DNA of 64,000 nucleotides from Pseudomonas silvicola (GTDB lineage: Bacteria > Pseudomonadota > Gammaproteobacteria > Pseudomonadales > Pseudomonadaceae), in the NCBI RefSeq assembly GCF_026651855.1, contig NZ_CP093281.1, forward strand, positions 124,001 through 188,000, given 5' to 3'. Position 1 is the first letter of the stretch, and each line of letters opens with the position of its first letter. The notes below the pieces were generated by a model. It ran no database searches. It was not told the DNA's origin and was given only the letters and a program-made list of their open reading frames with translations. Below are positions 51,450-62,514 of the stretch, piece after piece. The position numbers and the translations under genes were made by a program.

Positions 51450-53274
51450 TAATCCATATCCTTGAGCTTTGACTTGCTGTATAAGAAACCAATTAATGGC
51501 GCGACAGGTTTATTTTTTTCACTCATCATCCGATCATTATCTGAAATGATACGTTTCCAAATATCAAATGCACTTTTTGAGTCGTCCACGGAGCCCATTC
51601 CATTTGTGTGCAAATTCCAAAGCCTTCGCCGCAAACTCCTGAGTCACACTGGCCCATTCGTGAGCAATATTCATTTCACTGTCCACCTGCATGCTGCGGG
51701 TATTAATATTGGCGGACCCATGCGTAGTAAATACGTCATTCACAATCATTAACTTGGGTGAATATAAACTGGCATCCAGTTGTCAGGAGGTGAGTCCACC
51801 ACAAAGAGCAGACATGGATTTTAAACCAGGCCGGGGCTCAGGGGACAATCGTACTTTTCAATTTCAAGTATCTTTGCGTCCAGCTCTTGCTGCTTCTTTA
51901 CAAATTCTTCAACATCTTTAGGTGTATACATCTCTGAAACAGGTGTTGTTCCTGCTTCTCTCCGGAGTTTATCAATCTGCATTTGTTTTGTGATACCCGG
52001 AATTGTGTCCGCCCGTCCCAGCACCTTAAGCATGCGCTGGGTATTGACGGTACCCGACCCGATACCCTCATCTGTGGCGTTGGTCACTACAAACAAATAC
52101 AAAGCACCATGCTTATTCTGGTCTCGCCCTTTGCTAGTCTGTTCTTCTGCAATTTTATTGATCAACTCAGCCAGCGGCGGCCAGCAGAAATACTGGTTCT
52201 CTATATAGATAAACTGAGTGGCATTGTTGACTGCCTGCAAATAAAGCGTCTCGATATCCCGTTTTTGTTCCTGTGCCTGAGTACGAAGCAGTTGAGCCAT
52301 AATCGGCGTGCCGTATTCAGGGCGGGGCTTCAGTTCTTTTGCCACTCTCTTAGCATTACGCAAAGCCAGCAGATCCTGATGCGTTTCCTTACACCACGCC
52401 TTAGCAAAATTCTCGTGCAGGTGTTCCAGTATCGGGCCCGTTACCTGACTTGAAATATCCTGACGCGGAAATCCTGGCTCCCATATTGGGTGCACAGGCA
52501 TTCACGCTGCCTGCCCGACCCCTGGATGAGTGCTCATCTGTATCCCAGTACTCATCGAGCATGTTGTGGCCCATCACAAAACCCACTGCATGCTCCGGTA
52601 ATTCGTAATCCACCAGGACTGTTTTCTGGTGATGAGTGGCTGTCGCCGCCAGAAGTGCCACGGTCATTTTACTGATGTCTTTATCAAGGGCATGCAGTGA
52701 TGCCTGATATCGTATCTCCGCACGTTCATCAACATTGAAGCCCCTGCTTACAAACTGCGGGAATTGCTTTAATCTTTTTGGCGTTGTTCCGAGACCGACT
52801 GATATCTCTTTAATCGTGTTAAACAGTGCATACTCTGCAAACCATTTCATGTCACTCGCATATTGCTCCTCCGTCGCGCTTTGTCCTGCCCGATCTTTTA
52901 CACGCACAATACCTTTGCCGGGCAGATTGGCTTCACCTGCTCCCCCTGCTGAATTGAGTGGCATTTCCCAACCCAGTACTCGCACTTCCACGTTGTTTTT
53001 TCTCGCAACGTCAACGAGTAACTCAATCAGGGGCCTGCCCATCGCGGATAAAATACATTGAAGGCTGGAAACCCCAGCAGATGATATCCACTGATTTCTT
53101 CGCATTCGCAATGGCGTGATGAACCGCAGCAAAAGCCTCTTCACCATTGACCAGCGGCTTGTAGGTCGCCAGGGCTGGCGGGTATTCCGTATTCTGAACA
53201 AACCAGGGAGAGGTAATCACCCCGTGATCCGCTTCCTGAGGGGCAATAGGGACAACAAAAGGGTCCTTTTTCAT
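51449..53274 (-). CDS. Phospholipase D-like T6SS effector 1 (Tle5-type, frameshifted)
   Basis: PLD-superfamily effector of about 600 residues. Start MKKDPFVVPIAPQEADHGVI; the first PLD half has VHHAIANAKKSVDIICWGFQ and the first HKD motif as HHQKTVLVDYELPEHAVGF (about 52,608-52,635). The second HKD (about 51,745-51,775) reads H-P-K-LMIVN-D, then HGSANINTRSMQVDSEMNIA, so the canonical Asp position is Asn. Indels near 53040, 52480, 51840, 51775 and 51600. Follows a VgrG-tail remnant and is coupled to Sel1 lipoprotein B. Presumed to hydrolyse target-cell phospholipids in the periplasm. Confidence 0.85.
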
Positions 53275-53280
53275 TAAACT

Positions 53281-53430
53281 TCATCTTGTCGTTTACATTA
53301 CCCAAGAGGCGGGCATAGGTCATACGGTGGGCAGTATGGGTGTCGGGCGTATTAATGTCAGAACTGGCCATCGATGGATGATGACGGCGTGCCGCTGGCT
53401 GTACTTGTTTGACATGGCCTGCTCTTCCTT
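53281..53430 (-). pseudogene. Chimeric scar: Sel1-lipoprotein leader fused to vgrG 3' end
   Basis: The high-coordinate side (53,395-53,430) reads KYSQRHAV, the leader of a Sel1 lipoprotein like copy C; the low-coordinate side (53,281-53,395) reads MASSDINTPDTHTAHRMTYA and RLLG, the last residues of VgrG as found at 57,908-58,010. The switch lies near the shared string CATCATCC. It is followed, as after the real vgrG, by a PLD gene. This is a recombination junction, not a functional gene. Confidence 0.8.
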
Positions 53431-53451
53431 GTGTTAACGGCTTGCGCTGTC

Positions 53452-54744
53452 CTAGGCCTCGCCCAGATAACGCCACGTCACGGGCGCTGCTCTTCCTCCG
53501 TGCCTGTCACGCAGGGGCCAGGGGCGAATGAATGCGCGTTATGCGGTCAACCAGCATCGTATCCCCCTCCCTGAAGTAACGCACCTCTTCCGGGCCTGTT
53601 CCGCTGTCCGGTATCCAGGCCGTCTGCCAGTATCCGCTTCTCGGGCAGGGTTCTCCGCTGTGGCACAGCAGCAGCGACGCGCTCTGTTTATCAAAGTCCG
53701 GTGATTCCGGCAGCGGCCTGCCGGTCGTCGGGTTCAGGTGCTTCTTCTTCGCCAGCCGGGCAATCAGCGCCTCACCCGGTTTTTCCGGCGGGATGTTGGC
53801 TTCGCGGGCCTCCAGCCACTTCAGCTTCCCGTCCCATTCCGGCAAAGGCGCGGGCGGTAACGGAATGATGTCGTTGATTTCGGGTACGGTGGGATGGGCG
53901 TAGGAGTAATCCGCCAGTATATTCCAGATAGCCTCGTAACGCCGGGAACGCTCGGGGTCTTTTTTCAAGCCAAGATAGCTTATAGGGTCATCAGAAGAAG
54001 GTTCATTAAATCCGTACCTCAAAAAACTTGCCGAAGTAGAGTTCCCCCGACCCCTAACTGATATACCCGCACCGCTTCCTGGTAATTTTATCATTCTTGT
54101 AAATAATACCCATTATTTTCGCGGCCTCCCCATCACCCTGCTCAGCAGCACAAAGATACATCTGCCTGGCAACATCCGGTGCGATATCAACCGGCTCAAG
54201 TTTTTTGCCCAGATACACCTGTGCAAGAGCACTCCCCTCATCAGCCGCCTTACGATAGTAACGCAGCGCCATGTCCTCATCCTGCTTCAGCCCCGCAGCA
54301 CCGTGCTGCAGATAGATGGCGATAAAGTAGTAGCCGCTGGCGACCCCTTCATCGATAAGCTGCTGGCTGAAGCGGCGTCTTTCCGATGCAGTCAGCCCAA
54401 AATGCCCGCGCAGCGATCCGTTCTGCAGATTGATGGTAGCTTTGGCCCGTTCTCCGCTACGCAATCCGGTAGGGCGGGCGAATTTCCAGAGTCTATGACT
54501 TTGTCCTGCCTGAGCTGGTTGTTCACCTGCAGCCAGCGGGCGTATCTGAACAGCACATCAGCCTCAGCGTCCGGCCCCGGAATAATCTCGTGTTTACAGG
54601 TGAAGACCTGCCCGGTGCTGGCCCCGCCGGGCGACGGGAGGCCACGCATGTTTGTCTGAAACGGGGAAGCGCTGTTATCGCATCCTGCCAGCAGCAGGCA
54701 GAGCATCCCGATAGCGGCGTGTCGCTGGCTGTACCTTTTTTCAT
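53452..54744 (-). CDS. Sel1-repeat/DUF6396 lipoprotein C (frameshifted)
   Basis: From ATG 54744, RYSQRHAAIGMLCLLLAGC is a lipoprotein signal; then a Cys-containing segment VFTCKHEIIPGPDAEADVLF, RYARWLQVNNQLRQDKV, Sel1 repeats (DMALRYYRKAADEGSALAQV; APDVARQMYLCAAEQGDGEA) and the common C-terminal domain, closing WRYLGEA with TAG at 53452. Its C-terminal half is almost the same as copies B and D at DNA level. Lies directly after copy D (37 bp), so effector 2 has two lipoproteins behind it. Indels near 54060, 54480 and 53510. Confidence 0.78.
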
Positions 54745-54780
54745 GACTGCTCTCCCTGCTGTTAAACGACTTACTCTGTC

Positions 54781-56058
54781 CTAGGCCTCGCCCAGATAAC
54801 GCCACGTCACGGGCTGCTCTTCCTCCGTGTGCCTGTCACGCAATGGCCAGGGGCGGGAATGAATGCGCGTTATGCGGTCGGCCGGCATCGTATCCCCCTC
54901 CCTGAAGTAACGCACCTCTTCCGGGCCTGTTGCGCTGTCCGGTATCCAGGCCGTCTGCCAGTAGCCGCTTCTCGGGCAGGGTTCTCCGCTGTGGCACAGC
55001 AGCAGCGACGCGCTCTGTTTATCAAAGTCCGGTGATTCCGGCAGCGGCCTGCCGGTTGCCGGGTTCAGGTGCTTCTTCTTCGCCAGCCGGGCAATCAGCG
55101 CCTCACCCGGTTTTTCCGGCGGGATGTTGGCTTCGCGGGCCTCCAGCCACTTCAGCTTCCCGTCCCATTCCGGCAAAGGCGCGGGCGGTAACGGCACGAT
55201 GTCATTGATTTCGGGTACGGTGGGATGGGCGTAGGAGTAATCCGCCAGTATATTCCAGATAGCCTTATAGCGCCGTGCGCGTTCGGGGTCTTTTTGCTGG
55301 CCAAGATAATAGAGCCTGTCTGTAGGCTCGGGACCGTAAAATCCTTCTTCTAAAAAGCTTGCAGAATTTTCGTCACCGGCAGCCACCCCCAATTGAAATG
55401 CTTCGGCTGCCTCTTTATATTTCTTTTTGCCTTCAGGTTAATTCCCAGCGAATGCGGCTTCCCGTCCCCTGTTCTGCTGCGCAACGCCGCATCAGCCGGA
55501 CTATGTCCCCGGTATTCTCAAGCCAGGATAACTTTTCGCCCACGTAAGCCTGTGCCTGGGCGTTGCCTTCATCAGCCGCTTTACGGTAGTAACGCAGCGC
55601 CATATCCTCATCCTGCTTCAGCCCCGCAGCACCATGCTGAAGATAGATAGCGATAAAGTAGTAGCCGCTGGCGACCCCGGCATCAATGAGTTGCTGGCTG
55701 AAGCGCTGCCGCTCAGTCGCCGTTAATCGAACTGACCGCGCAGTGAACCGTTCTGCAGATTAATATTCGCCTTGGCATGCCCGTTTTCTGCCGCAATCCG
55801 ATAGAGGCGCGCAACGTCCAAATCCACCGACTTGTCCTGCTTAAGGTTATTATTTTTCTGTAACCAACGAGCATACTTAAACAAAATATCCGCAGCAGCA
55901 TCAGGATTAGGTAAAATTTCATGCTGGCAGGAAAATGCCAGGCGGGCATTGATGTTGCTGAGGGAGCCCATAGAATTATCCTTTTTAAAAACTAGCGGAG
56001 CATTGCCCCCATCACAGCCCGTCAGGAGCAGGCTGCACAATATTAATAGTTTGCGCAT
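54781..56058 (-). CDS. Sel1-repeat/DUF6396 lipoprotein D, probable immunity to PLD effector 2 (frameshifted)
   Basis: Signal MRKLLILCSLLLTGC with lipobox, then LAFSCQHEILPNPDAAADIL, FKYARWLQKNNNLKQDKSVD and RLYRIAAENGHAKANINLQN, distinct in detail from copy B. C-terminal half EGFYGPEPTDRLYYLGQQKD, LLLCHSGEPCPRSGYWQTAW, ending QPVTWRYLGEA. ATG overlaps the PLD2 stop (TAATG at 56056-56060). Indels near 55725 and between 55430 and 55540, where the repeat region is poorly read. By position and coupling the cognate immunity protein of PLD effector 2. Confidence 0.8.
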
Positions 56059-57888
56059 TAGTCCAGATCACTCCAGTTAGGTTTATCATAGTTAAATTTA
56101 ATTAATGGCACATCTGGAGACTTTCCATTCTCTGGCTTCTGATTCTCTTGATTATCTTTAAGAAGAGTTCCCCAGATTTTAAATGCATCCTTAGGATTAT
56201 CTTGCCCCCCCTTACCTTTAGTGTGCAAATTCCATAATCTTCTTCTTAAATCCCGCGTCACATTGCCCCATTCATAAGCAATATTCATCTCACTATCCAC
56301 CTGCATACTGCGGGTGTATTGGCAGAACCATGCGTGGTAAACCGTCATTGATAATCATCAACGAGTGAATATAAACAGGCATCCATTTATCTGGCGGAGA
56401 ATCCATTGCGACCAGCGAGCACACATGCACTTTAGACCAGGTATATCTACAAGGGGAATAACGCTCTCATCTATTTCTTTCTCTTTTTCTTTTATTGCAG
56501 TATCCCGTTCATAAATGTATTTCAGCTTCTCTCCATAGGGAGCGTTGATTGAGGGGTCGCTGGGCAGGCTGTTTCGAAATTCTTCTTTCAGTTTAAGCTT
56601 GGTGATACCCGGCATGGTATCGGCCCGTCCAAGTAAATCCAGCATGCGCTGGGTATTAACGGTACCCGACCCTATCCCCTCATCTGTAACATTTGTCACT
56701 ACAAACAAATGCAGAACACCATCTTTTTCGGGGTCGCGACCATTTTTTATTTGTTTTGCTACAGTTTCAGTAATTAATTTGGCCATCGGCGGCCAGCGGA
56801 AATACTGATTTTCTATATAGATAAACTGAGTGGCATTGTTGACTGCCTGTAAATAAAGCGTCTCAATATCCCTCTTTTGTTCCTGTGCCTGAGTTAGCGG
56901 ACAGTTGAGCCATAATCGGCGTGCCGTATTCAGGGCGGGGCTTCAGTTCTTTGGCCACTCTCTTTGCATTACGCGAAGCCAGCAGATCCTGATGCGTTTC
57001 CTTACACCACGCCTTAGCAAAATTCTCGTGCAGGTGTTCCAGTATCGGGCCCGTTACGGCAGAATATCTGGCGCGGGAGAAACCCGCTGGCTCCCATATT
57101 GGATGCATACGCATCCACGCTGCCTGCCCGACGCCTGGATGAGTGCTCATCTGTATCCCAGTACTCATCGAGCATGTTGTGGCCCATCACAAAACCCACT
57201 GCATGCTCCGGTAATTCGTATTACGGAGACTGTTTCTGGTGATGATGGCTGTCGCCGCCAGAAGTGCCACGGTCATTTTACTGATGTCTTTATCAAGTGC
57301 ATGCAGTGCTGCCTGATATCGTATCTCCGCTCGTTCATCAACATTGAAGCCCCTGCTTACAAACTGCGGGAATTGCTTTAATCTTTTTGGCGTTGTTCCG
57401 ATACCGATTGAAATCTCTTTAACCGTATTAAACAGTGCATACTCTGCAAACCATTTCCTGTCTTTTGCATGTATTGCTCATCCGTCGCGCTTTGTCCTGC
57501 CCGATCTTTTATACGAACAATACCTTTGCCGGGCAGATTGGCTTCACCTGCTCCCCCTGCTGAATTGAGTGGCATTTCCCAACCCAGTACTCGCACTTCC
57601 ACGTTGTTTTTTCTCGCAACGTCAACGAGTAACTCTCCAATCGAGGGCCTGCCCATCGCGGATAAAATACATTGAAGGCTGGAAACCCCAGCAGATGATA
57701 TCCACTGATTTCTTCGCATTCGCAATGGCGTGATGAACCGCAGCAAAAGCCTCTTCACCATTGACCAGCGGCTTGTAGGTCGCCAGGGCTGGCGGGTATT
57801 CCGTATTCTGAACAAACCAGGGAGAGGTAATCACCCCGTGATCCGCTTCCTGAGGGGCAATAGGGACAACAAAAGGGTCCTTTTTCAT
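56058..57888 (-). CDS. Phospholipase D-like T6SS effector 2 (Tle5-type, frameshifted)
   Basis: Second copy of the PLD effector, starting 19 bp after vgrG. The first two thirds are nearly identical to effector 1 (same start MKKDPFVVPIAP; NNVEVRVLGWEMPLNSAGGA; AVGFVMGHNMLDEYWDTDEH); the last third differs (KLKLKEEFRNSLPSDPSINA; IYERDTAIKEKEKEIDESVI; end NYDKPNWSDLD). The first HKD reads HHQKQSP then a stop and YELPEH at about 57,218-57,245: the Asp codon is missing as read, and not by one simple indel. The second shows YIHS-LMIIND-GFTTHGSAN. At least nine frame changes. Confidence 0.83.
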
Positions 57889-57907
57889 TAAACTTCATCC
57901 TTGTCGT

Positions 57908-60607
57908 TTAAGAGCCACCCAAGAGGCGGGCATAGGTCATACGGTGGGCAGTATGGGTGTCGGGCGTATTAATGTCAGAACTGGCCATCGCTGGATGATG
58001 ATGGAACCCAAGATTAGCCAGTTTGCCCTGCTCCGGGTTAGTGTATGCATCAACGACAGGGATCTGATAACGCACACCATTAGCCATTTCCAGTGTGTAC
58101 TCTCTGGTCACCACTTGATGGTCAATTGGGAGTTGGCCGCTCTTGTCCAGTACACCTGATTTAACCAACGATCCATCTGCAAAAAGGGAATATGGCATGC
58201 CAGCCCAGCTTATTTCAGGAGCGTTAGGTGCCTGTGGAATATGTAAACGCAGCGATTGTTTTACATTTTCTTGCAGCGCCGGATATTCTGGATGACTGGC
58301 ATCCATATTGGCTGGTTCACTGTAAGCAAAGTCGGCTGCTCTAATATTGCAATCACCGTTGGTACCTAATTCAATCTTGTACGGGTCGAAGGGTAATGTA
58401 GGTTCCCTGCATTCAGAAATACCTTTCTTCTAGCAACAATATGAATTTCATCTTCTGTGCTGGTTATTTCCAGCCCCTGCCGTGCCAGCAATTGAGTGAT
58501 TTCATTTTGCGCCTGAATAGTTACGGGGCCTTGGTTGAGCGATGCTTAATACCTATTTTCGGACAAACAGACTCACCTCCATAATACCCCCACGAACAAT
58601 CGTTTCACAATGCCAATATCAGTATCAGCACCAGCGCTGAACGTGAGATTTGCCGCGCTGCCATGCAAATGCTGTACCGCTTTGTTAAAGCAATCCCCTC
58701 TGGTGCACTCAACACCGCAACGGCCTCTTTCAATTCTTTAATTTGTTCGCGCATGAAAGAAAGCTGCGCCTCTATTTGTGCTGGTTCTGCTTTCGCAGAC
58801 TGTGCATCTTTAGAGAGGAATCCACTGGGTTCAGCAGACTGTTTAAGCCTCTCCATTGCCGCCTGCATTTCCAGTATTGGCCCTAGTGCCTTAGGTTGTT
58901 TATCTGCAGAGATAAACAATCCGGCCCCACCCCGCACCGCTATGTGCTTGTCCGTGCGAAGTTCAGCGCCCTCTCCTCTTAGTGTTCCTAACGCATCTAC
59001 GTTATGACCAAGATTAAGCTGCGTCTTATCCCTCCATACTCCGTGCTGAGCTTAATATGTTCCTCACCACGCTTATCCTCCATGCGCAGCTTGTTCAGTC
59101 CGGCGGTACGAATAACGTTGCGGGTGCTATTTTTCTCAGTAACGTGATCCACATGTCGTGAATCATGCAGCGCATGAGCGATATAAGGCTGGTCCGGGTC
59201 ACCCTCACGAAACGCTATTGCCACCTCCGTCCCCTGTATCAGCGGGAAGTGGAAGCCGTACATATCCCCGCCGTAAGGTTTCGCGAGGCGAACGGGCATG
59301 CTTTCCAGGCCGCGATCCTTGCCATCCTCGTCCGCATCAAACACCACACGATATAACCCGGATGCATCCTGCCAGGCATAGATGTCGTTGTCTTTCGCAC
59401 TGGTCACACGCGCCGTCATGGTGCCGCTGACTTTAGGACGGGCAAGCAGTGCGGGACGCCAGCATAGCGTTTCGCTGTAAGGCACAGCATTCAGCGTGGC
59501 CTGGAAGGCTGAACGTCGGCTCGCACTGGCATTGATTTGGGTGATTAAAACGGGACTCTGCAGCTGTGCAGGCAGCGTGGGTATGCCTGTTTCGGTAACA
59601 GATAAAACATGTCCGGGGCTGATAAAAGCATCGTTGCAAATACCTGATATCAGCGTCTGCCGGGCAAGAAAACGTTCATGATCGAGACGGGCATAAAAGT
59701 TTGCGGTCTCGGTCTCCGGAGCAAACTTATCGCCGCTGTAGGGATGGCGGGGACGATAGTGATAAACCTGCCCGTAAGAGATGTTGTCACCATCACCCCG
59801 TGTCATATCGGCCTTCACCGACCGCAGCACGCTTTGTGCCTCACGGTGGTTGTAATCCTTCGCTGTCACACCCGCTTCAACCACGTTATGGGTCAGATTC
59901 AGGTTCCAGACAGATTCCTGAGCATTGTCTTCAAGACCCGAGGGACTGTTCAGCGGCAGCGACTTCTGATCGGAATAAGCGCTCTGCGCGTCACCAAAAC
60001 GGATGACCTCAGTCTGAGTGTCTGGCTGAAGTGTGAAGTAATAGAAAATGCCAATTTCGGACAACAGACGCTGTACAAACTTCAGGTCACTTTCCTGATA
60101 CTGGTTAATCTGCTCCCTTTTGGGGTAGCCATGCTTCAGGCTGAATTCATATTCCCACCCCTGAAAACCATGCTCATCCAGGATCTGACTGACGACTTCC
60201 GGAACGGATTTATTCACAAAGAAACGGTGTGAGCGGAATTGTTTATCCAGAAGCGAGAAGCGAGGTTCAATAATAACAAGATAGCTGACCTGGTCTGCGG
60301 AACCCGTCAGACGGCGGAAGTCAGTGATATAACCGTGAACAATTTTCTGCGAATCGGGTTCCAGCAGAGAGCCGGTTCTCATGGTCAGCGTTACCGCTTT
60401 GCGCAGCATCTTCTCTGGCGAGATGTCTTTATCGGGGCTGGTGAAAAGCACGTCATATTGGTAATTCGCGCTCAGCGTTTCCGTACCGTTCAGACTCTCA
60501 ACATCAATAACAGCATTGCAGGCGGGAATGTGAAGAGAGTAGCGATTCTGGGTAGACGATAAAACCGATGCTGCGCTAAGTAACATTTCACTTGGGGTCA
60601 TTGTCAT
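57908..60607 (-). CDS. vgrG: VgrG (TssI) spike protein with C-terminal extension (frameshifted tail)
   Basis: T6SS spike. The first 530 codons are intact: gp27/gp5-like core with LSANYQYDVLFTSPDKDISP, YQESDLKFVQRLLSEIGIFY, HYRPRHPYSGDKFAPETETA and the OB-fold PFHFPLIQGTEVAIAFREGD-type segment (GFHFPLIQGTEVAIAF), then MEDKRGEEHIKLSTEYGG. After 59010 a DUF2345 domain (RGGAGLFISADKQPKALGPI) and an extension PNAPEISWAGMPYSLFADGS ... HRMTYARLLGGS follow with at least eight indels. The extension directly precedes the PLD gene and probably loads it. Downstream stop at 57908. Confidence 0.9.
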
Positions 60608-60710
60608 TCGCTCCGTGATGACGGATGGTTCAATCCCTTTCAGGAATGCGGGTTAGATAAGAATTCAGTGTATTGAGTTGAAACGGTCAGGCATTTAATA
60701 AAATTAAACG

Positions 60711-61111
60711 CTAATATCCGCGGCCTATGTAATAGGTGATTTCGTTTCGCTGAAGGGGAACGCTGATAACGCCCGTGTTGTAAACTTTAAAAGCCACGGA
60801 AAAGTTCCTGATCGGTTTACGCTTGGTCTGAGTTGTCAGACCAAACTGAGCAACATAAACAATTTCTGAACTGTTGATAATGTCCTCAGTCAGGCAGAGA
60901 AGCAGACTGTTATCAGTCTCCCTCTGTATTCTGCTATTTCTGGCTGCTGAGCAGACTCCCCCAACTTCCTTTCAAAGAGGTCAAAGTATGAAAGTGAATA
61001 ATTATCAGGTTTTAATACAGTGAAGCATATGCAGCCATCAACTTTGCTGACCAATGTTTTCTGAGAAAGTGTGAATTTATCACCAATACAGTCTGACAAT
61101 ACAAACATCAT
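60711..61111 (-). CDS. T6SS immunity-type lipoprotein L1, DUF7480-like (frameshifted)
   Basis: Small lipoprotein of the family annotated as putative T6SS immunity periplasmic lipoproteins. LSDCIGDKFTLSQKTLVSKV contains the lipidated Cys; ICFTVLKPDNYSLSYFDLFE, then EIVYVAQFGLTTQTKRKPIR and an end ITYYIGRGY. It is a close relative of L4. The signal peptide upstream of MMFVLSDC is incomplete in this frame and probably extends to about 61,170 in another. One indel near 60900. Sits 104 bp before vgrG, with no effector gene directly in front. Confidence 0.68.
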
Positions 61112-61274
61112 GAGTAAAGGGGCGTTTTTAATATCAATGACACACCTGAAAATAAATGCCTTTCTCTTAATGCATTATAGAAACTTGATGGGGTTAAGTA
61201 TTTACAATAAATCAAATCCTTCTACCAAGATAATGTACAACCTCATCCTGTTGCAATGGAATATTCACAAAAGC

Positions 61275-61659
61275 TCAATCTTTAAATTCCATCGCAGTGG
61301 AGAAAATCCTTAGATTCTGACGATTTTTACTCTGTTTTAGAACAAACCTTACAATATATTTCCCCTTAATTAAATTCATAGAAGTAAAATCACTTAAGCA
61401 TATACACTCATTATTGACCACCTCCACAGCATCCCTCCCCACAAACTCTCTATTTTCGCTTTGCCCCCGTTTAAAAATGGTTACATTTCCACTGTGAAAA
61501 ATCATCGACGCGCCTGACTTTAAAACACACTTTATTTCCTTTACTTTCAACTTCAGCCACTTCAGAAAACGTAACCTTTTCTCCAATACAACCAGTTATG
61601 ATAAACACAACAATCACAGGCAACCAATTTACTCTTGGGATTGAATTATCCTTCAACAT
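61275..61659 (-). CDS. T6SS immunity-type lipoprotein L2 (frameshifted)
   Basis: Start MLKDNSIPRVNWLPVIVVF with lipobox IITGC and GEKVTFSEVAEVESKGNKVC, then VEVVNNECICLSDFTSMNLI and KGKYIVRFVLKQSKNRQNLR. The opening part resembles L1 and L4 (GDxFTLS versus GEKVTFS) but the rest is divergent. One indel near 61500. About 125 residues. No toxin gene of its own nearby. Confidence 0.65.
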
Positions 61660-61795
61660 GGAAAACCTCAGAGAACACATCTATACCTTTCATCGAAAAC
61701 AAGCTGGGTAAGTTGGTTTGCTAACGATATTTAAAAATCCGTTTTCCCGTCAACATAACCCACTCAGAGATGAAGCTTGGGAAATAATCTTCTTT

Positions 61796-62195
61796 TTAAT
61801 GGAAAATTATAGACCCGACTATTTCTTCAACCTTATGGCCGCTACTTTCTAAAGGATGGAAGTGTTTCCAGCCTGGACAGTAGACCATAATGAATAATAT
61901 ATTCTTTTTTTCTGATGCAGGCAACCAGGGTAATGGCATGCAACGTTTATTATTTACTGCTATTAACTCGCTGCCATCGATTGTTTTCCTAGGCCCTGAG
62001 CCATCTTTATTTTTTATTGAAATCACACTGAAATAATACGCTTTGTTCTGGGGTATATTTATACAGAGCATATCATCAATAAACGCTCATATCGGCATCG
62101 CGTTCAAACTCGACAGGATCTTCTCCCAAAGTACACCCGCCTAAAGCGAAGCATGTGAATATGCCGATGAAATATAATTTCATAAATTTCACCAT
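61796..62195 (-). CDS. T6SS immunity-type lipoprotein L3 (frameshifted)
   Basis: Start MVKFMKLYFIGIFTCFALGG with lipobox LGGC, then TLGEDPVEFERDADMS; after one frame change near 62070, MLCINIPQNKAYYFSVISIK and LPWLPASEKKNILFIMVYCP, ending VEEIVGSIIFH. Its ATG overlaps the end of the partial HExxH-family gene (62189), the same toxin-then-lipoprotein coupling as M1/L4. About 132 residues. Confidence 0.65.
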
Positions 62196-62512
62196 GGAAA
62201 ACCTCTCAATGCTTTCATGTAAGCTAAACAGGCTTCAGGCTCACTCAATGCTCTAACAGATTTGACATGGTCATATAACCTTAACTCATTCCATCGACCA
62301 AATCCCCACTCAAGAATATAGTTATCAGCAATTATTTGAGCCTGTTGCTTTATTGAGTATTCACTCAATAGTCGGCCGTCAAGATCATAAGCAAAAGTAG
62401 CCATAAAACTGAGCATACCGCGATAGAAAACGCACATAGCCTGATTACTCATAAGACGAAGAAACGTCCTCTGTATGAAATTAGTGCGGGTCAGTCCGTT
62501 GATAAACTGAAC
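62189..62512 (-). CDS. C-terminal copy of the HExxH-type T6SS-associated protein (M2)
   Basis: Aligns with the second half of M1: CVFYRGMLSFMATFAYDLDG, RLLSEYSIKQQAQIIADNYI and an end ALRGFPW, identical in the last residues to M1. The part that would hold the zinc motif reads TNFIQRTFLRLMSN, so HExxH is absent as read (a missing C would give FIHE). There is no start region: the frame runs in from the tail of L4. It looks like a truncated or recombined toxin tip that still precedes its own lipoprotein L3. Confidence 0.62.
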   Translation of the reverse strand, partial: VQFINGLTRTNFIQRTFLRLMSNQAMCVFYRGMLSFMATFAYDLDGRLLSEYSIKQQAQIIADNYILEWGFGRWNELRLYDHVKSVRALSEPEACLAYMKALRGFPW

Positions 62513-62514
62513 CG

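Noticed and set aside
51449..53274. Cardiolipin synthase or ordinary housekeeping PLD
   Set aside because: The setting behind a VgrG tail, coupling to a Sel1 lipoprotein and the lack of N-terminal membrane helices point to a T6SS effector.
49100..57890. CRISPR or tandem repeat array as the reason for the repeated sequence
   Set aside because: The repeats are gene-sized (1.2-1.8 kb), coding, and lack short regularly spaced units.
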